A DNA stretch of 64,000 nucleotides from Nitrospirota bacterium (GTDB taxonomy: Bacteria; JACPQY01), in the NCBI GenBank assembly GCA_016190245.1, contig JACPQY010000085.1:68861-132860 (forward strand). The letters are read 5' to 3'. Both the position numbers and the translations under genes were made by a program. A model generated the notes under the pieces. It searched no databases, had not been told where the DNA came from, and saw nothing but the letters and a program-made list of their open reading frames with translations. Position 1 is the stretch's first letter. Every line of letters begins with the position of its first letter. Shown piece by piece: positions 43,094 to 49,952 of this stretch.

Positions 43094-45244
43094 GTGAGTC
43101 ACAAAGACAAGCCGTGGATCATGCGGACGTATGCGGGGCACTCGTCCGCGGCCGCCTCGAACGAACTGTACCGCGCGAACCTCGCCAAAGGCCAGACGGG
43201 ACTCTCCATCGCCTTCGACCTGCCCACGCAGATCGGCTACGACTCGGATCACTCACTCGCCCACGGCGAAGTCGGCAAGGTGGGGGTCCCCATCTGCTCG
43301 ATCGAGGATCTCGACCGGCTCCTCGAGGGCATCCCCCTCGACCGGATGAACACTTCGATGACGATCAACGCCACCGCCGCGTGGCTTCTCTCTCTCTACA
43401 TCGCGCTTGCCGAAAACCGCGGGATCGCTCCGCAGACACTCCAAGGCACCACGCAAAACGACATCATCAAGGAATACCTCTCGCGCGGGACCTACATCTT
43501 CCCGCCCGACCCCTCGATGCGACTCATCACCGACGTGGTGCTGTACACCGTGGGGAACGTGCCGAAATGGAACCCGATCAATGTGTGCAGCTATCACCTC
43601 CAGGAGGCGGGCGCCACGCCGGTCCAGGAGATCGCCTTCGCCCTCTGCACGGCAATCGCGGTGCTGGACGGGACACGGGCGGCCCTTGCGCAAAGAAACC
43701 GCCAAGCATCCATTCACTACCCCCCATCCTCACCTTCCCCCGCAAGGGGGGAAGGGACACATGAGGAGGCGCCGCCCCCTTCTTTCCCCTCCCCCTGGAC
43801 GGGGGAGGGTATGGGTGGGGGTGAACTCCCGCCCGCTGGAAATCGTCAAGTGCCAAGCCTGACCCCGGATGGGGTGGATGCGATCGTCGGGAGGATGTCG
43901 TTCTTCCTGAACTCGGGGATTCGCTTCGTGGAGGAGATGTGCAAGGTGCGCGCCTTTACCGAGTTGTGGGATGAGCTTGCGCGGAGCCGCTACGGCGTCG
44001 AGGATCCGCAATACCGCCGCTTCCGGTACGGCGTGCAGGTGAACTCGCTCGGCCTCACGGAGAGACAGCCCGAGAACAACATCATGCGGATCGCCTTCGA
44101 GGCGCTGGGTGTCGTCCTATCGAAGAGCGCGCGCGCACGCTCGCTCCAGCTCCCCGCTTGGAACGAGGCCCTCGGACTGCCACGGCCGTGGGACCAGCAG
44201 CTCTCGCTCCGGCTCCAGCAGATCCTCGCTCACGAGACTGATGTTCTCGAATACGAAGACCTCTTCGACGGCTCGCCCGTCATCCGCGCAAAGGTGGACG
44301 AGCTCACGGCCGCCGCCAAGGAGGAGATGAATCGGATCCTGGAGATGGGCGGGATCGTCCGCGCCGTCGAGACGGGATACGTGAAGCAGCGGCTGGTCGA
44401 ATCGAACGCGGCGAGGCTGCGGGCCATCGAAGCCGGGGAACAGACCGTGGTCGGTGTGAACAAGCTGACCGAGACCGCCCCCTCGCCTCTCACGGCATCC
44501 GACGAGAATCCTCTCATCCTGAAAGTGGACCCCAGAGCCGGGGAGGAACAACTCGCCCGGCTGCGCGCATTTCGATCGCGGCGAAACGCGAGGGACGTGG
44601 AGGCGGCGCTCAAGGGTCTGGGGGATACCGCGCGACAGGGGGCGAACCTCATGCCGGCCTCCATCCGCGCCGCCCACGCGGGCGTCACAACAGGTGAGTG
44701 GGCCGACGTCCTGCGCGAGGTCTTCGGTGAATACCGGGCCCCAACAGGCGTAGCCCCGTCCATCGGAACAGTCCCTTCGAATGGATCGGGGACCGCACGC
44801 AATGCCCCCGATGAAGCCCAACGCGCGATGGGGCGCAGAGTGCGCATCCTCATCGGCAAGCCGGGCCTGGACGGGCACTCGAACGGCGCGGAACAGATCG
44901 CCGTGCGCGCCCGGGACGCAGGGATGGAGGTGATCTACGCCGGCATCCGCCTCACACCCGAACAGATCGCCGTCTCCGCGCTCCAGGAAGACGTGGATCT
45001 CATCGGCCTCAGCATCCTCTCGGGTTCGCACGTTGAGCTCGTGACCGAGGTCATGTCACACCTCAACAAACAAGGCCTGGTCGACGTGCCCGTCGTCGTC
45101 GGCGGCATCATCCCCCCCCCCGATCACGACGCCCTCCGGAAGCTTGGCGTCAAACGGATCTACACGCCGAAGGATTTCGAGCTGAACGCCATCCTCTCCG
45201 ACCTCCTCACCCTCGCCGCCGAGGCCCGGCGTCATTCATCCTGA
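43094..45244 (+). CDS. ecm: Ethylmalonyl-CoA mutase (B12) with in-frame repeat insertion
   Basis: 716 aa from GTG 43094. PWIMRTYAGHSSAAASNELYRANLAKGQTGLSIAFDLPTQIGYDSDH is the ethylmalonyl-type mutase opening (methylmalonyl-CoA mutases have YAGFSTA). The TIM-barrel (residues about 1-530) includes MNTSMTINATAAWLLSLYIAL, DIIKEYLSRGTYIFPP and NIMRIAFEAL. The C-terminal B12 domain has RRVRILIGKPGLDGHSNGAEQIA (base-off His) and LIGLSILSGSH. About 45 residues near 205-255 (SSPSPARGEGTHEEAPPP) come from a GC-rich repeat. It rearranges ethylmalonyl-CoA to methylsuccinyl-CoA. A -10 box six bases before the start predicts a leaderless transcript separate from ccr. Confidence 0.88.
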   Translation: MSHKDKPWIMRTYAGHSSAAASNELYRANLAKGQTGLSIAFDLPTQIGYDSDHSLAHGEVGKVGVPICSIEDLDRLLEGIPLDRMNTSMTINATAAWLLSLYIALAENRGIAPQTLQGTTQNDIIKEYLSRGTYIFPPDPSMRLITDVVLYTVGNVPKWNPINVCSYHLQEAGATPVQEIAFALCTAIAVLDGTRAALAQRNRQASIHYPPSSPSPARGEGTHEEAPPPSFPSPWTGEGMGGGELPPAGNRQVPSLTPDGVDAIVGRMSFFLNSGIRFVEEMCKVRAFTELWDELARSRYGVEDPQYRRFRYGVQVNSLGLTERQPENNIMRIAFEALGVVLSKSARARSLQLPAWNEALGLPRPWDQQLSLRLQQILAHETDVLEYEDLFDGSPVIRAKVDELTAAAKEEMNRILEMGGIVRAVETGYVKQRLVESNAARLRAIEAGEQTVVGVNKLTETAPSPLTASDENPLILKVDPRAGEEQLARLRAFRSRRNARDVEAALKGLGDTARQGANLMPASIRAAHAGVTTGEWADVLREVFGEYRAPTGVAPSIGTVPSNGSGTARNAPDEAQRAMGRRVRILIGKPGLDGHSNGAEQIAVRARDAGMEVIYAGIRLTPEQIAVSALQEDVDLIGLSILSGSHVELVTEVMSHLNKQGLVDVPVVVGGIIPPPDHDALRKLGVKRIYTPKDFELNAILSDLLTLAAEARRHSS
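43719..43826. repeat. Dispersed GC-rich repeat inserted in frame in ecm
   Basis: Same ordered blocks as the intergenic copy at 31212-31332 (ACCCCCCATCCTC, CCCCCGCAAGGGGGGAAGGGA, GGGGGAGGGT, GGGTGGGGGTGAAC). The reading frame is preserved. Confidence 0.75.
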
Positions 45245-45289
45245 CCCGGACGCTTTTTCCCCCACCCAGCAACCCGGCCCCACCCCCCG

Positions 45290-45547
45290 TCAGTAGATGT
45301 CGCCACGCGGGCCGATCGTCTCTACCAAGACGCAATTCCTCTCCCCGTCGATCGAGTAGACGACTCGCATGGAACCAACCCCGTAGCGATAGCTCCCCGT
45401 CAACTCACCTCGCAGCTTTCGGACATGGGCACCCGCAAAGGGATCCACCTGAGGTGAAGCGAAGCAACGATCCAACTTCCGGGGTGTCTTGGACGACACC
45501 TTTCGGCAGAACTTGAGGGCTTCGTCGGAGAGGCGGACCTCAAACAC
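45290..45547 (-). CDS. RelE/ParE-family toxin
   Basis: 85 aa. FEVRLSDEALKFCRKVSSKTPRKLDRCF, then DPFAGAHVRKLRGELTGSYRYGVGSMRVVYSIDGERNCVLVETIGPRGDIY gives the RelE fold: KLxGxxxGxYRxRxGxxRVxYxID...VxixxIxxRxxxY. An Arg/Tyr catalytic set in the second half is plausible, so mRNA cleavage on the ribosome is expected. The gene overlaps its upstream partner's stop by eight bases, the usual antitoxin-toxin layout. Confidence 0.85.
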   Translation of the reverse strand: MFEVRLSDEALKFCRKVSSKTPRKLDRCFASPQVDPFAGAHVRKLRGELTGSYRYGVGSMRVVYSIDGERNCVLVETIGPRGDIY

Positions 45548-45779
45548 GCCGGCGGACGCTTCGCCAGGGCGTGGTCTTTCCTCGACGAACCTGATCGCGA
45601 CCGCGGCGCCAAGACTTCATGAGCGCGGCGTCGCCGGTCAGCTCCGATGTGGCTTCCCATTCCTCCTTCTCACGGAGGAACCGTAGAAACACCACGGCCT
45701 CCTGGAGTCGATCCGACGGCAACGCCTTGAGAAGGTTGAACGCCTGGTTTCTCATCCCCACTGGATTATCCTGGTTCAT
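45540..45779 (-). CDS. Putative antitoxin partner of the RelE-like toxin
   Basis: About 79 aa from ATG 45779 (100 aa if an upstream start is used). QAFNLLKALPSDRLQEAVVFLRFLREKEEWEATSEL resembles short helical antitoxins of the DUF2281/YoeB-partner kind, with a conserved LPxxxLxEvxdFixFL motif. It lacks an obvious DNA-binding domain. The overlap with the toxin start supports co-translation. The assignment rests on position and that motif. Confidence 0.6.
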   Translation of the reverse strand: MNQDNPVGMRNQAFNLLKALPSDRLQEAVVFLRFLREKEEWEATSELTGDAALMKSWRRGRDQVRRGKTTPWRSVRRRV

Positions 45780-45870
45780 CAACCCCTGCGTTGGCAATTC
45801 CAAAGGCCTTGACAGATTTCGACTCCGCGCCTCCAACCGCATCCGCGCGGTTCAGACATCCGGCACGGCA

Positions 45871-45909
45871 CGGGATCGGAAGTAGGCCAGGAGTTCCCGC
45901 TTGCCGAGG
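45871..45909 (-). pseudogene. Duplicated fragment of the cas9 3' end
   Basis: 39 bases matching 46810-46848 at 35 positions. Read on the minus strand it encodes LGKRELLAYFRSR, the exact Cas9 C-terminal sequence, followed by a different short tail and a stop. It is a remnant, not a gene. Confidence 0.75.
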
Positions 45910-45936
45910 CTTGGGAAACCTGCTCGGCAACAACCC

Positions 45937-46353
45937 TCAGTCTTTCAGCGCACAGGCAGGAAGGTGTTCTTGGATTTTGTCACGGACACGACGGGCGACT
46001 TCAACGGCCCCCTGCGCCTCGTGAAACGGAATCGGTTCCCACCCGCCCGGGTAGCGTGCCGAGGTCGCATACTGCGTCAGTCGCCGTCGCTCTTCGGCGC
46101 TCAGCGGGACCACCACATCGCCGGGGACGAGCCTCGTGATCTGATCCAAATCGTGCGTCTTTGGGAAGTCGATGGCTCTGTGGACAAGCAAGGCCTTCAG
46201 ATATTTCTCAACGGATTGTTGGGCATGGAAGCACACGGCGCCTGTTGGACAATCCACATGCTTTTCCAACAGAAAAGCAGCCGCCCGAAGGTCATCCTCC
46301 GCAACCTGTACCCATTCGCGAGCCAGCCCCTCGGGTGTATCAGCAGCGCTCAT
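45937..46353 (-). CDS. HEPN domain protein, partner of MNT nucleotidyltransferase
   Basis: About 138 aa from ATG 46353. AREWVQVAEDDLRAAAFLLEKH, CPTGAVCFHAQQSVEKYLKALLVHRAIDFPKTHDLDQI is the core of the HEPN family (PF05168-type): WxxxAExDlxxAxxL....vcfHaQQavEKyLKAlLv..g..fpkTHdL..L. The RNase RX4-6H motif of toxic HEPN proteins is not obvious, so RNase activity is doubtful. It follows the nucleotidyltransferase gene with a 14-base overlap and forms the common MNT/HEPN pair. Such pairs are often toxin-antitoxin modules in which AMP transfer silences the HEPN protein (family knowledge). Confidence 0.8.
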   Translation of the reverse strand: MSAADTPEGLAREWVQVAEDDLRAAAFLLEKHVDCPTGAVCFHAQQSVEKYLKALLVHRAIDFPKTHDLDQITRLVPGDVVVPLSAEERRRLTQYATSARYPGGWEPIPFHEAQGAVEVARRVRDKIQEHLPACALKD

Positions 46354-46687
46354 AGAGGACGATGCCCTCACGGAGGGCAGGCCGCAGGATAGTGCCGACG
46401 AGATTTCCAAATCGGTGCACGTCGTCGGGTGTAAACACGATGATATCCTTGGAGACTGGGATGTCGCATAGATCCACCCCGATGCGAACGCTCGCCTCCC
46501 TCCTGGACGCTTCCACCGGCATGATGATGAGGAGGTCCACGTCGCTGTCCGGCCTCGGGTTCCCCCGGGCGTGCGAACCGAAAAGGACGATTTTCTCCGG
46601 GTTGTATTTCTCGACGATAATGGACACCATTTGGCCGATTTCGCCCCGGAGCCTCGGCGTCGGGCCGGCGGAACGCATGGTGCTCAC
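46340..46687 (-). CDS. MNT-type minimal nucleotidyltransferase
   Basis: 115 aa, start GTG 46687 or ATG 46678. KIVLFGSHARGNPRPDSDVDLLIIM is the nucleotidyltransferase signature GSxARGxxRxxSDxDLxV with both catalytic Asp. SKDIIVFTPDDVHRFGNLVGTIL matches the C-terminal half. It is expected to AMPylate or nucleotidylate its HEPN partner. A perfect dyad (46689-46703) lies just before the start, compatible with autoregulation. The pair lies between cas9 and a second copy of the cas9 tail. Confidence 0.85.
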   Translation of the reverse strand: MSTMRSAGPTPRLRGEIGQMVSIIVEKYNPEKIVLFGSHARGNPRPDSDVDLLIIMPVEASRREASVRIGVDLCDIPVSKDIIVFTPDDVHRFGNLVGTILRPALREGIVLYERC

Positions 46688-46688
46688 A

Positions 46689-46703
46689 CGAGTAGCCTAC
46701 TCG
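46689..46703. promoter_or_regulatory. Dyad operator candidate upstream of the MNT/HEPN pair
   Basis: CGAGTA-GCC-TACTCG, six-base arms, two bases from the GTG start. Confidence 0.35.
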
Positions 46704-46790
46704 GCCCGGGAAAATCGCACAAGGACGTTAGCCGCCCGGCGTCTTCACGTACGGCCTTTAAGGGGCGTGGAGGTCCGGTGCTGGACGATC

Positions 46791-49631
46791 TCAGGTCGCC
46801 GGATCCGGCCGGGAACGAAAATAGGCCAGGAGTTCCCGTTTGCCGAGGGTGCGCTCCGGCGAAGCCGCTCTCTGCTCCCGGGGAATGCCCTGCCGATCCG
46901 CCAAGGCGTCCGGGAGCGCATTCTCAGGGATCACGATCACGTTGTCGCGGGACAGCTCCTTGACGCGATAGAAAACTCCATCCAACCGAATCACTTCCCC
47001 TCGCTCAATTCGGCCGATCTTCTTTGCTCTCTTCGGCAAAGGCGGATCGATCATGTCTTGAACGAGTTCCCTGATCGCACGAGGACGCACGCGGGAAAGG
47101 CACAGACTCTCCCGCGATCCCCTCACCACGCTCCACAAGATAGCTGCTTCCGATTGAATGGGCTTGACTTGGACCTTTCTGACCCCGCTTGTTCCATCGT
47201 GATGGGGTACTCGCACCACGAGTCCGCCCTTCTGACTCTTTGCGGTGTAGCGCCGTTGTCCCGTCGTTGTCGGCTGCGGCAGGGGTTTGTGGACCCAAAG
47301 CTTGGGCGTGTCCACGTTGGCGGGCTGCTGAAACAGGCTGAGATCCATCAGTTGCCTTCGCCATGTCGCCTTCAGCTTTCCGAGTTCCCGCACAATGGGA
47401 ACGGCTCGCCGTCTCAGGAATCCGGCCCAGTCCGGCGCAAGTGCCAACAGCGCGACTCCCGGCCGTGGTCGCAACTCATGTTCAAACGAACCATTCTCCA
47501 GAACCACCAAGGCTCCTTTTTCATCCTTCTTGACGCAGGGGCGAACGGCGGTCTCGCACAGTATGCGAGGTCGCCAGGTGTGCGGCGGCGTGGCGGCGAG
47601 CAGGGCGGCGTCCTGCGCATGATTGAACAAATCCGTACGATCCTTCCTTGGGAAGTTCTCCTGTCGAGCCTCGCGGTCGTGGAAGAGCCAAGACATGCGG
47701 AGGTCGCGGGTCCATCGACCGGAAACCACCTGGAGGTGCGGTTTCCCGAGGATATACGCCGGGGACGGCGGTTCGACTCCATACGTCTTGAAAAGTTCGG
47801 CGATTTCCGCAGCAAACGCTCCGCTTCGGGCGGCGACCCGCGCCAAGGGAGTCGGGTCGTCCGGGTAGTTCGCGCCCGCCGGGAGCAGAAGAAGCATGCG
47901 CTTGAAGTCGGGCATGTTGATTCGCCTGACTCTTTCTTCAAAACGTAGCCATTCCTCCTCCTTCTTCCACTCGCTCGGCAGTCTGTTGCCTTTCCCCGTG
48001 TCGGGATGATTGCATGTGTGGCAGGCAGCCACGCGATTGAGTTGGAGGTCGGGACCACCGCGTGCCCTCGGCACGATGTGGTCCATCTCCGTTGCCTCCA
48101 CCGGGATCTCCTTCCCGCAATACATGCAAGTCCCGCCTGATTCGCCGTGCAGTCTCTCCCGGATGGACAGGGTCTTCCGCTCAGTTTGCTTCCCCTTCCC
48201 CACCCGCTCCGTCTGAGGGTCGGGAATCTCCAAGGTAAGAAGGGCCACCGGACCATGTCGCCACGCTACCTGACCCTTCTTCCCTCGAATGAACAAGATC
48301 TCCTCCAGTCTCCTCAACACGCGCTGATCATGCTGCTCCCGACGCGGATTCGGGGCGTGGCGGCCCCGCATCTGTTGCCAGGCCAGCCCTGCATCCATCA
48401 TGCTTCCGCCACCAGCGGCCAGATCGAGATGTTGCATGCACAACTTGGCACGGCCTCGGCGAGGAGTACGATTCAGAAGATCGTTCAACTGCGGAAGCAT
48501 CGGGTGGTCGAGGTTCCATTGCCCCTTGGAGTTCTTCATCCATCTCCTCGGCGATTCGATGGAATCCAGGTACTTGCTGATGTTGTCCTCCGACGGGGCG
48601 CGTTCGGTCACGGGGACCTTCGGACCTTTCGGGAAATCAGATCCGCTCGCCCGTTTTTCCCACCAATCAAGCAATGGCTTCCGCTCCTCATTCGACAGGG
48701 AGCGAAACTCCCTCGCACCTGTCCATTTTGGGACACGCAGATTACCGACGGCCGCGCGGAATGCCTTGAATCGGACCTCGGGTTTCTTGAGTCTTGGCGT
48801 CTTCTTCCCGCACCACGAGCAACCCGACCTCAATCGATTGTCGAATCGGGCGGGGCGTAAAACTCTGTTCAGAAGACCGACCAATTCCTTGCACCACCGC
48901 TCGATAACCATTGGCTCCATCCGGTGTTTTTCGCCGAACCGTTGCACGATCACTCGAACAGCGTTTTCCTTGATCTGCCGGGGAACCGCTTTACGCGGTT
49001 CGGGTGGCCTGTTCAGCGAGTTCTCATAGGCAGCCGTCAGCTTCGGTCTGGCGCGACGCTCGACCTCGGCCCTGAGTTGCTCCGCCATCGTGCCGGCCTC
49101 TCTCAGGATGCAGCAGGATTCGAGAAAGTCGTGGAGCCGCGCATCGGGCAGATCCTCGAAATCCTTGTCGTCATACCTGTAGCCGCGTTTCTTGAAGATC
49201 AGCGTTATCGCTCGAACAAAACCACGGGCATCGAGACCATCCTTCTGCGCCACTTCAATCCAACCCGGACCGCCGCAGGGGTCGGCCCCTTTCGTTTCGT
49301 AAGTGCCCGGTTTCGGCCAGAATCTCTTGTCGGCCAGTACGTCATAGGGGTCCGGAAGCCGCTCTCCGTTCGGAAGCTTCTGTCTCAGAACCCATGACCG
49401 AAGGCGCGCGAGTCGCATTTTCTTGGCGTGGCGGGTCCTCCTCCCCCTTCGCAGGATCCGGCGCTGTTCAAGTGTGGCATCGTGAAAATCCACATACGTT
49501 TCGGCATGAAGGATTTCGCGATTCCTGACAACGGCGATGCCGCCCGCGGCCTCACCGAGATCAACACCCACCCGCACAGAATTCAGAAAACTGTCAACAC
49601 GCGATGCCAAGTCGGGAGGAACGCCATTCAT
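46791..49631 (-). CDS. cas9: Compact Cas9 (type II-C2-like), 946 aa
   Basis: All nuclease elements are present. RuvC-I is RVGVDLGEAAGGIAVV (Asp24). An Arg-rich bridge helix (55-85, QRRILRRGRRTRHAKKMRLA) follows. RuvC-II is VALLTLEIPDP (Glu468). The HNH is at 500-545 with EMDHIVPRARGG (His518) and N532/N541, framed by a CMYC/CHTC zinc ribbon. RuvC-III is NHAQDAALLA (His671, Asp674). A further CSWC sits at 271-274. ARLRSWVLRQKL, FVRAITLIFKKRGYRY and AKSQKGGLVVRV match, from memory, the 950-aa Cas9 of the archaeon ARMAN-1, the type member of II-C2. It cuts both DNA strands under crRNA:tracrRNA guidance. The start ATG 49631 sits just past a tracrRNA terminator. The cas genes read divergently. Confidence 0.93.
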   Translation of the reverse strand: MNGVPPDLASRVDSFLNSVRVGVDLGEAAGGIAVVRNREILHAETYVDFHDATLEQRRILRRGRRTRHAKKMRLARLRSWVLRQKLPNGERLPDPYDVLADKRFWPKPGTYETKGADPCGGPGWIEVAQKDGLDARGFVRAITLIFKKRGYRYDDKDFEDLPDARLHDFLESCCILREAGTMAEQLRAEVERRARPKLTAAYENSLNRPPEPRKAVPRQIKENAVRVIVQRFGEKHRMEPMVIERWCKELVGLLNRVLRPARFDNRLRSGCSWCGKKTPRLKKPEVRFKAFRAAVGNLRVPKWTGAREFRSLSNEERKPLLDWWEKRASGSDFPKGPKVPVTERAPSEDNISKYLDSIESPRRWMKNSKGQWNLDHPMLPQLNDLLNRTPRRGRAKLCMQHLDLAAGGGSMMDAGLAWQQMRGRHAPNPRREQHDQRVLRRLEEILFIRGKKGQVAWRHGPVALLTLEIPDPQTERVGKGKQTERKTLSIRERLHGESGGTCMYCGKEIPVEATEMDHIVPRARGGPDLQLNRVAACHTCNHPDTGKGNRLPSEWKKEEEWLRFEERVRRINMPDFKRMLLLLPAGANYPDDPTPLARVAARSGAFAAEIAELFKTYGVEPPSPAYILGKPHLQVVSGRWTRDLRMSWLFHDREARQENFPRKDRTDLFNHAQDAALLAATPPHTWRPRILCETAVRPCVKKDEKGALVVLENGSFEHELRPRPGVALLALAPDWAGFLRRRAVPIVRELGKLKATWRRQLMDLSLFQQPANVDTPKLWVHKPLPQPTTTGQRRYTAKSQKGGLVVRVPHHDGTSGVRKVQVKPIQSEAAILWSVVRGSRESLCLSRVRPRAIRELVQDMIDPPLPKRAKKIGRIERGEVIRLDGVFYRVKELSRDNVIVIPENALPDALADRQGIPREQRAASPERTLGKRELLAYFRSRPDPAT

Positions 49632-49644
49632 GGTTCATCATGAG

Positions 49645-49680
49645 GAGAGAGAAAGAGGCGGCTGGGCTCGGCAGCCGCCC
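49645..49680 (-). terminator. Rho-independent-type terminator of the candidate tracrRNA
   Basis: Minus strand GGCGGCTG, loop of seven, CAGCCGCC (49679-49657) followed by TCTTTCTCTCTCC. It ends only 13 bases before the cas9 ATG. Confidence 0.6.
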
Positions 49681-49806
49681 GGGAGTCCTTGCCCTTCCGC
49701 AGAGCCGGCCTTGCGGTGGCGGGGCCAGGCATTGGGGAGAGCGGGTAGCTGGACTCTGTCATCCGGTCCCGTGTCCTGGCGCCTGGGCTTCTTTCATTCT
49801 GGAAGC
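49645..49806 (-). ncRNA. Candidate tracrRNA (about 160 nt)
   Basis: The minus strand here contains GTGCTTCC-AGAATGAAAG (49808-49791). It pairs with the first half of the CRISPR repeat as read on the minus strand (CTTTCATTCT-C-GGAAGCAT): ten pairs, one bulged C, eight pairs (one a G-U). The 3' side of the anti-repeat pairs with the 5' end of the crRNA repeat, the correct geometry for a type II guide. Downstream there are possible stems (CCCAGGC with GCCTGGC; CCGCA/TGCGG) and a terminator. Promoter: TTGACA (49841-49836), 17 bases, TGAAGT (49818-49813). Boundaries and expression are inferred. Confidence 0.72.
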
Positions 49807-49812
49807 ACCTCT

Positions 49813-49863
49813 ACTTCAGCACCGGAATACTGGCTTGTCAAGTACTACATACCTGTGTATGCT
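49813..49863. promoter_or_regulatory. Divergent promoters for tracrRNA/cas9 and cas1-cas2-cas4
   Basis: Rightward: TTGTCA (49835-49840), 17 bases, TATGCT (49858-49863). Leftward: TTGACA (49841-49836), 17 bases, TGAAGT (49818-49813). The two -35 boxes are the halves of one palindrome, CTTGTCAAG, so the promoters should exclude each other. Confidence 0.55.
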
Positions 49864-49952
49864 ATACGAACGGGGGAGGGAGGCGACATGGAGGCGGGCT
49901 CATCGCGTGCGACTGGGCAGCCCCTTTTGGGATAGGGAATAGGAGGGAACGT

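Noticed and set aside
46362-47948. 528-codon plus-strand frame
   Set aside because: Antisense of the cas9 3' part and the MNT gene.
46791-49631. IscB or Cas12-type effector
   Set aside because: Split RuvC around an HNH with an Arg-rich bridge helix, and a length of 946 aa with adjacent cas1-cas2-cas4 and array, point to Cas9. IscB is near 400-500 aa and lacks adaptation genes; Cas12 lacks HNH.
49791-49945. tracrRNA on the plus strand
   Set aside because: In that orientation the anti-repeat would cover only the 3' part of the repeat, not the 5' part kept in mature crRNA, and no convincing terminator follows. The minus strand fits better.
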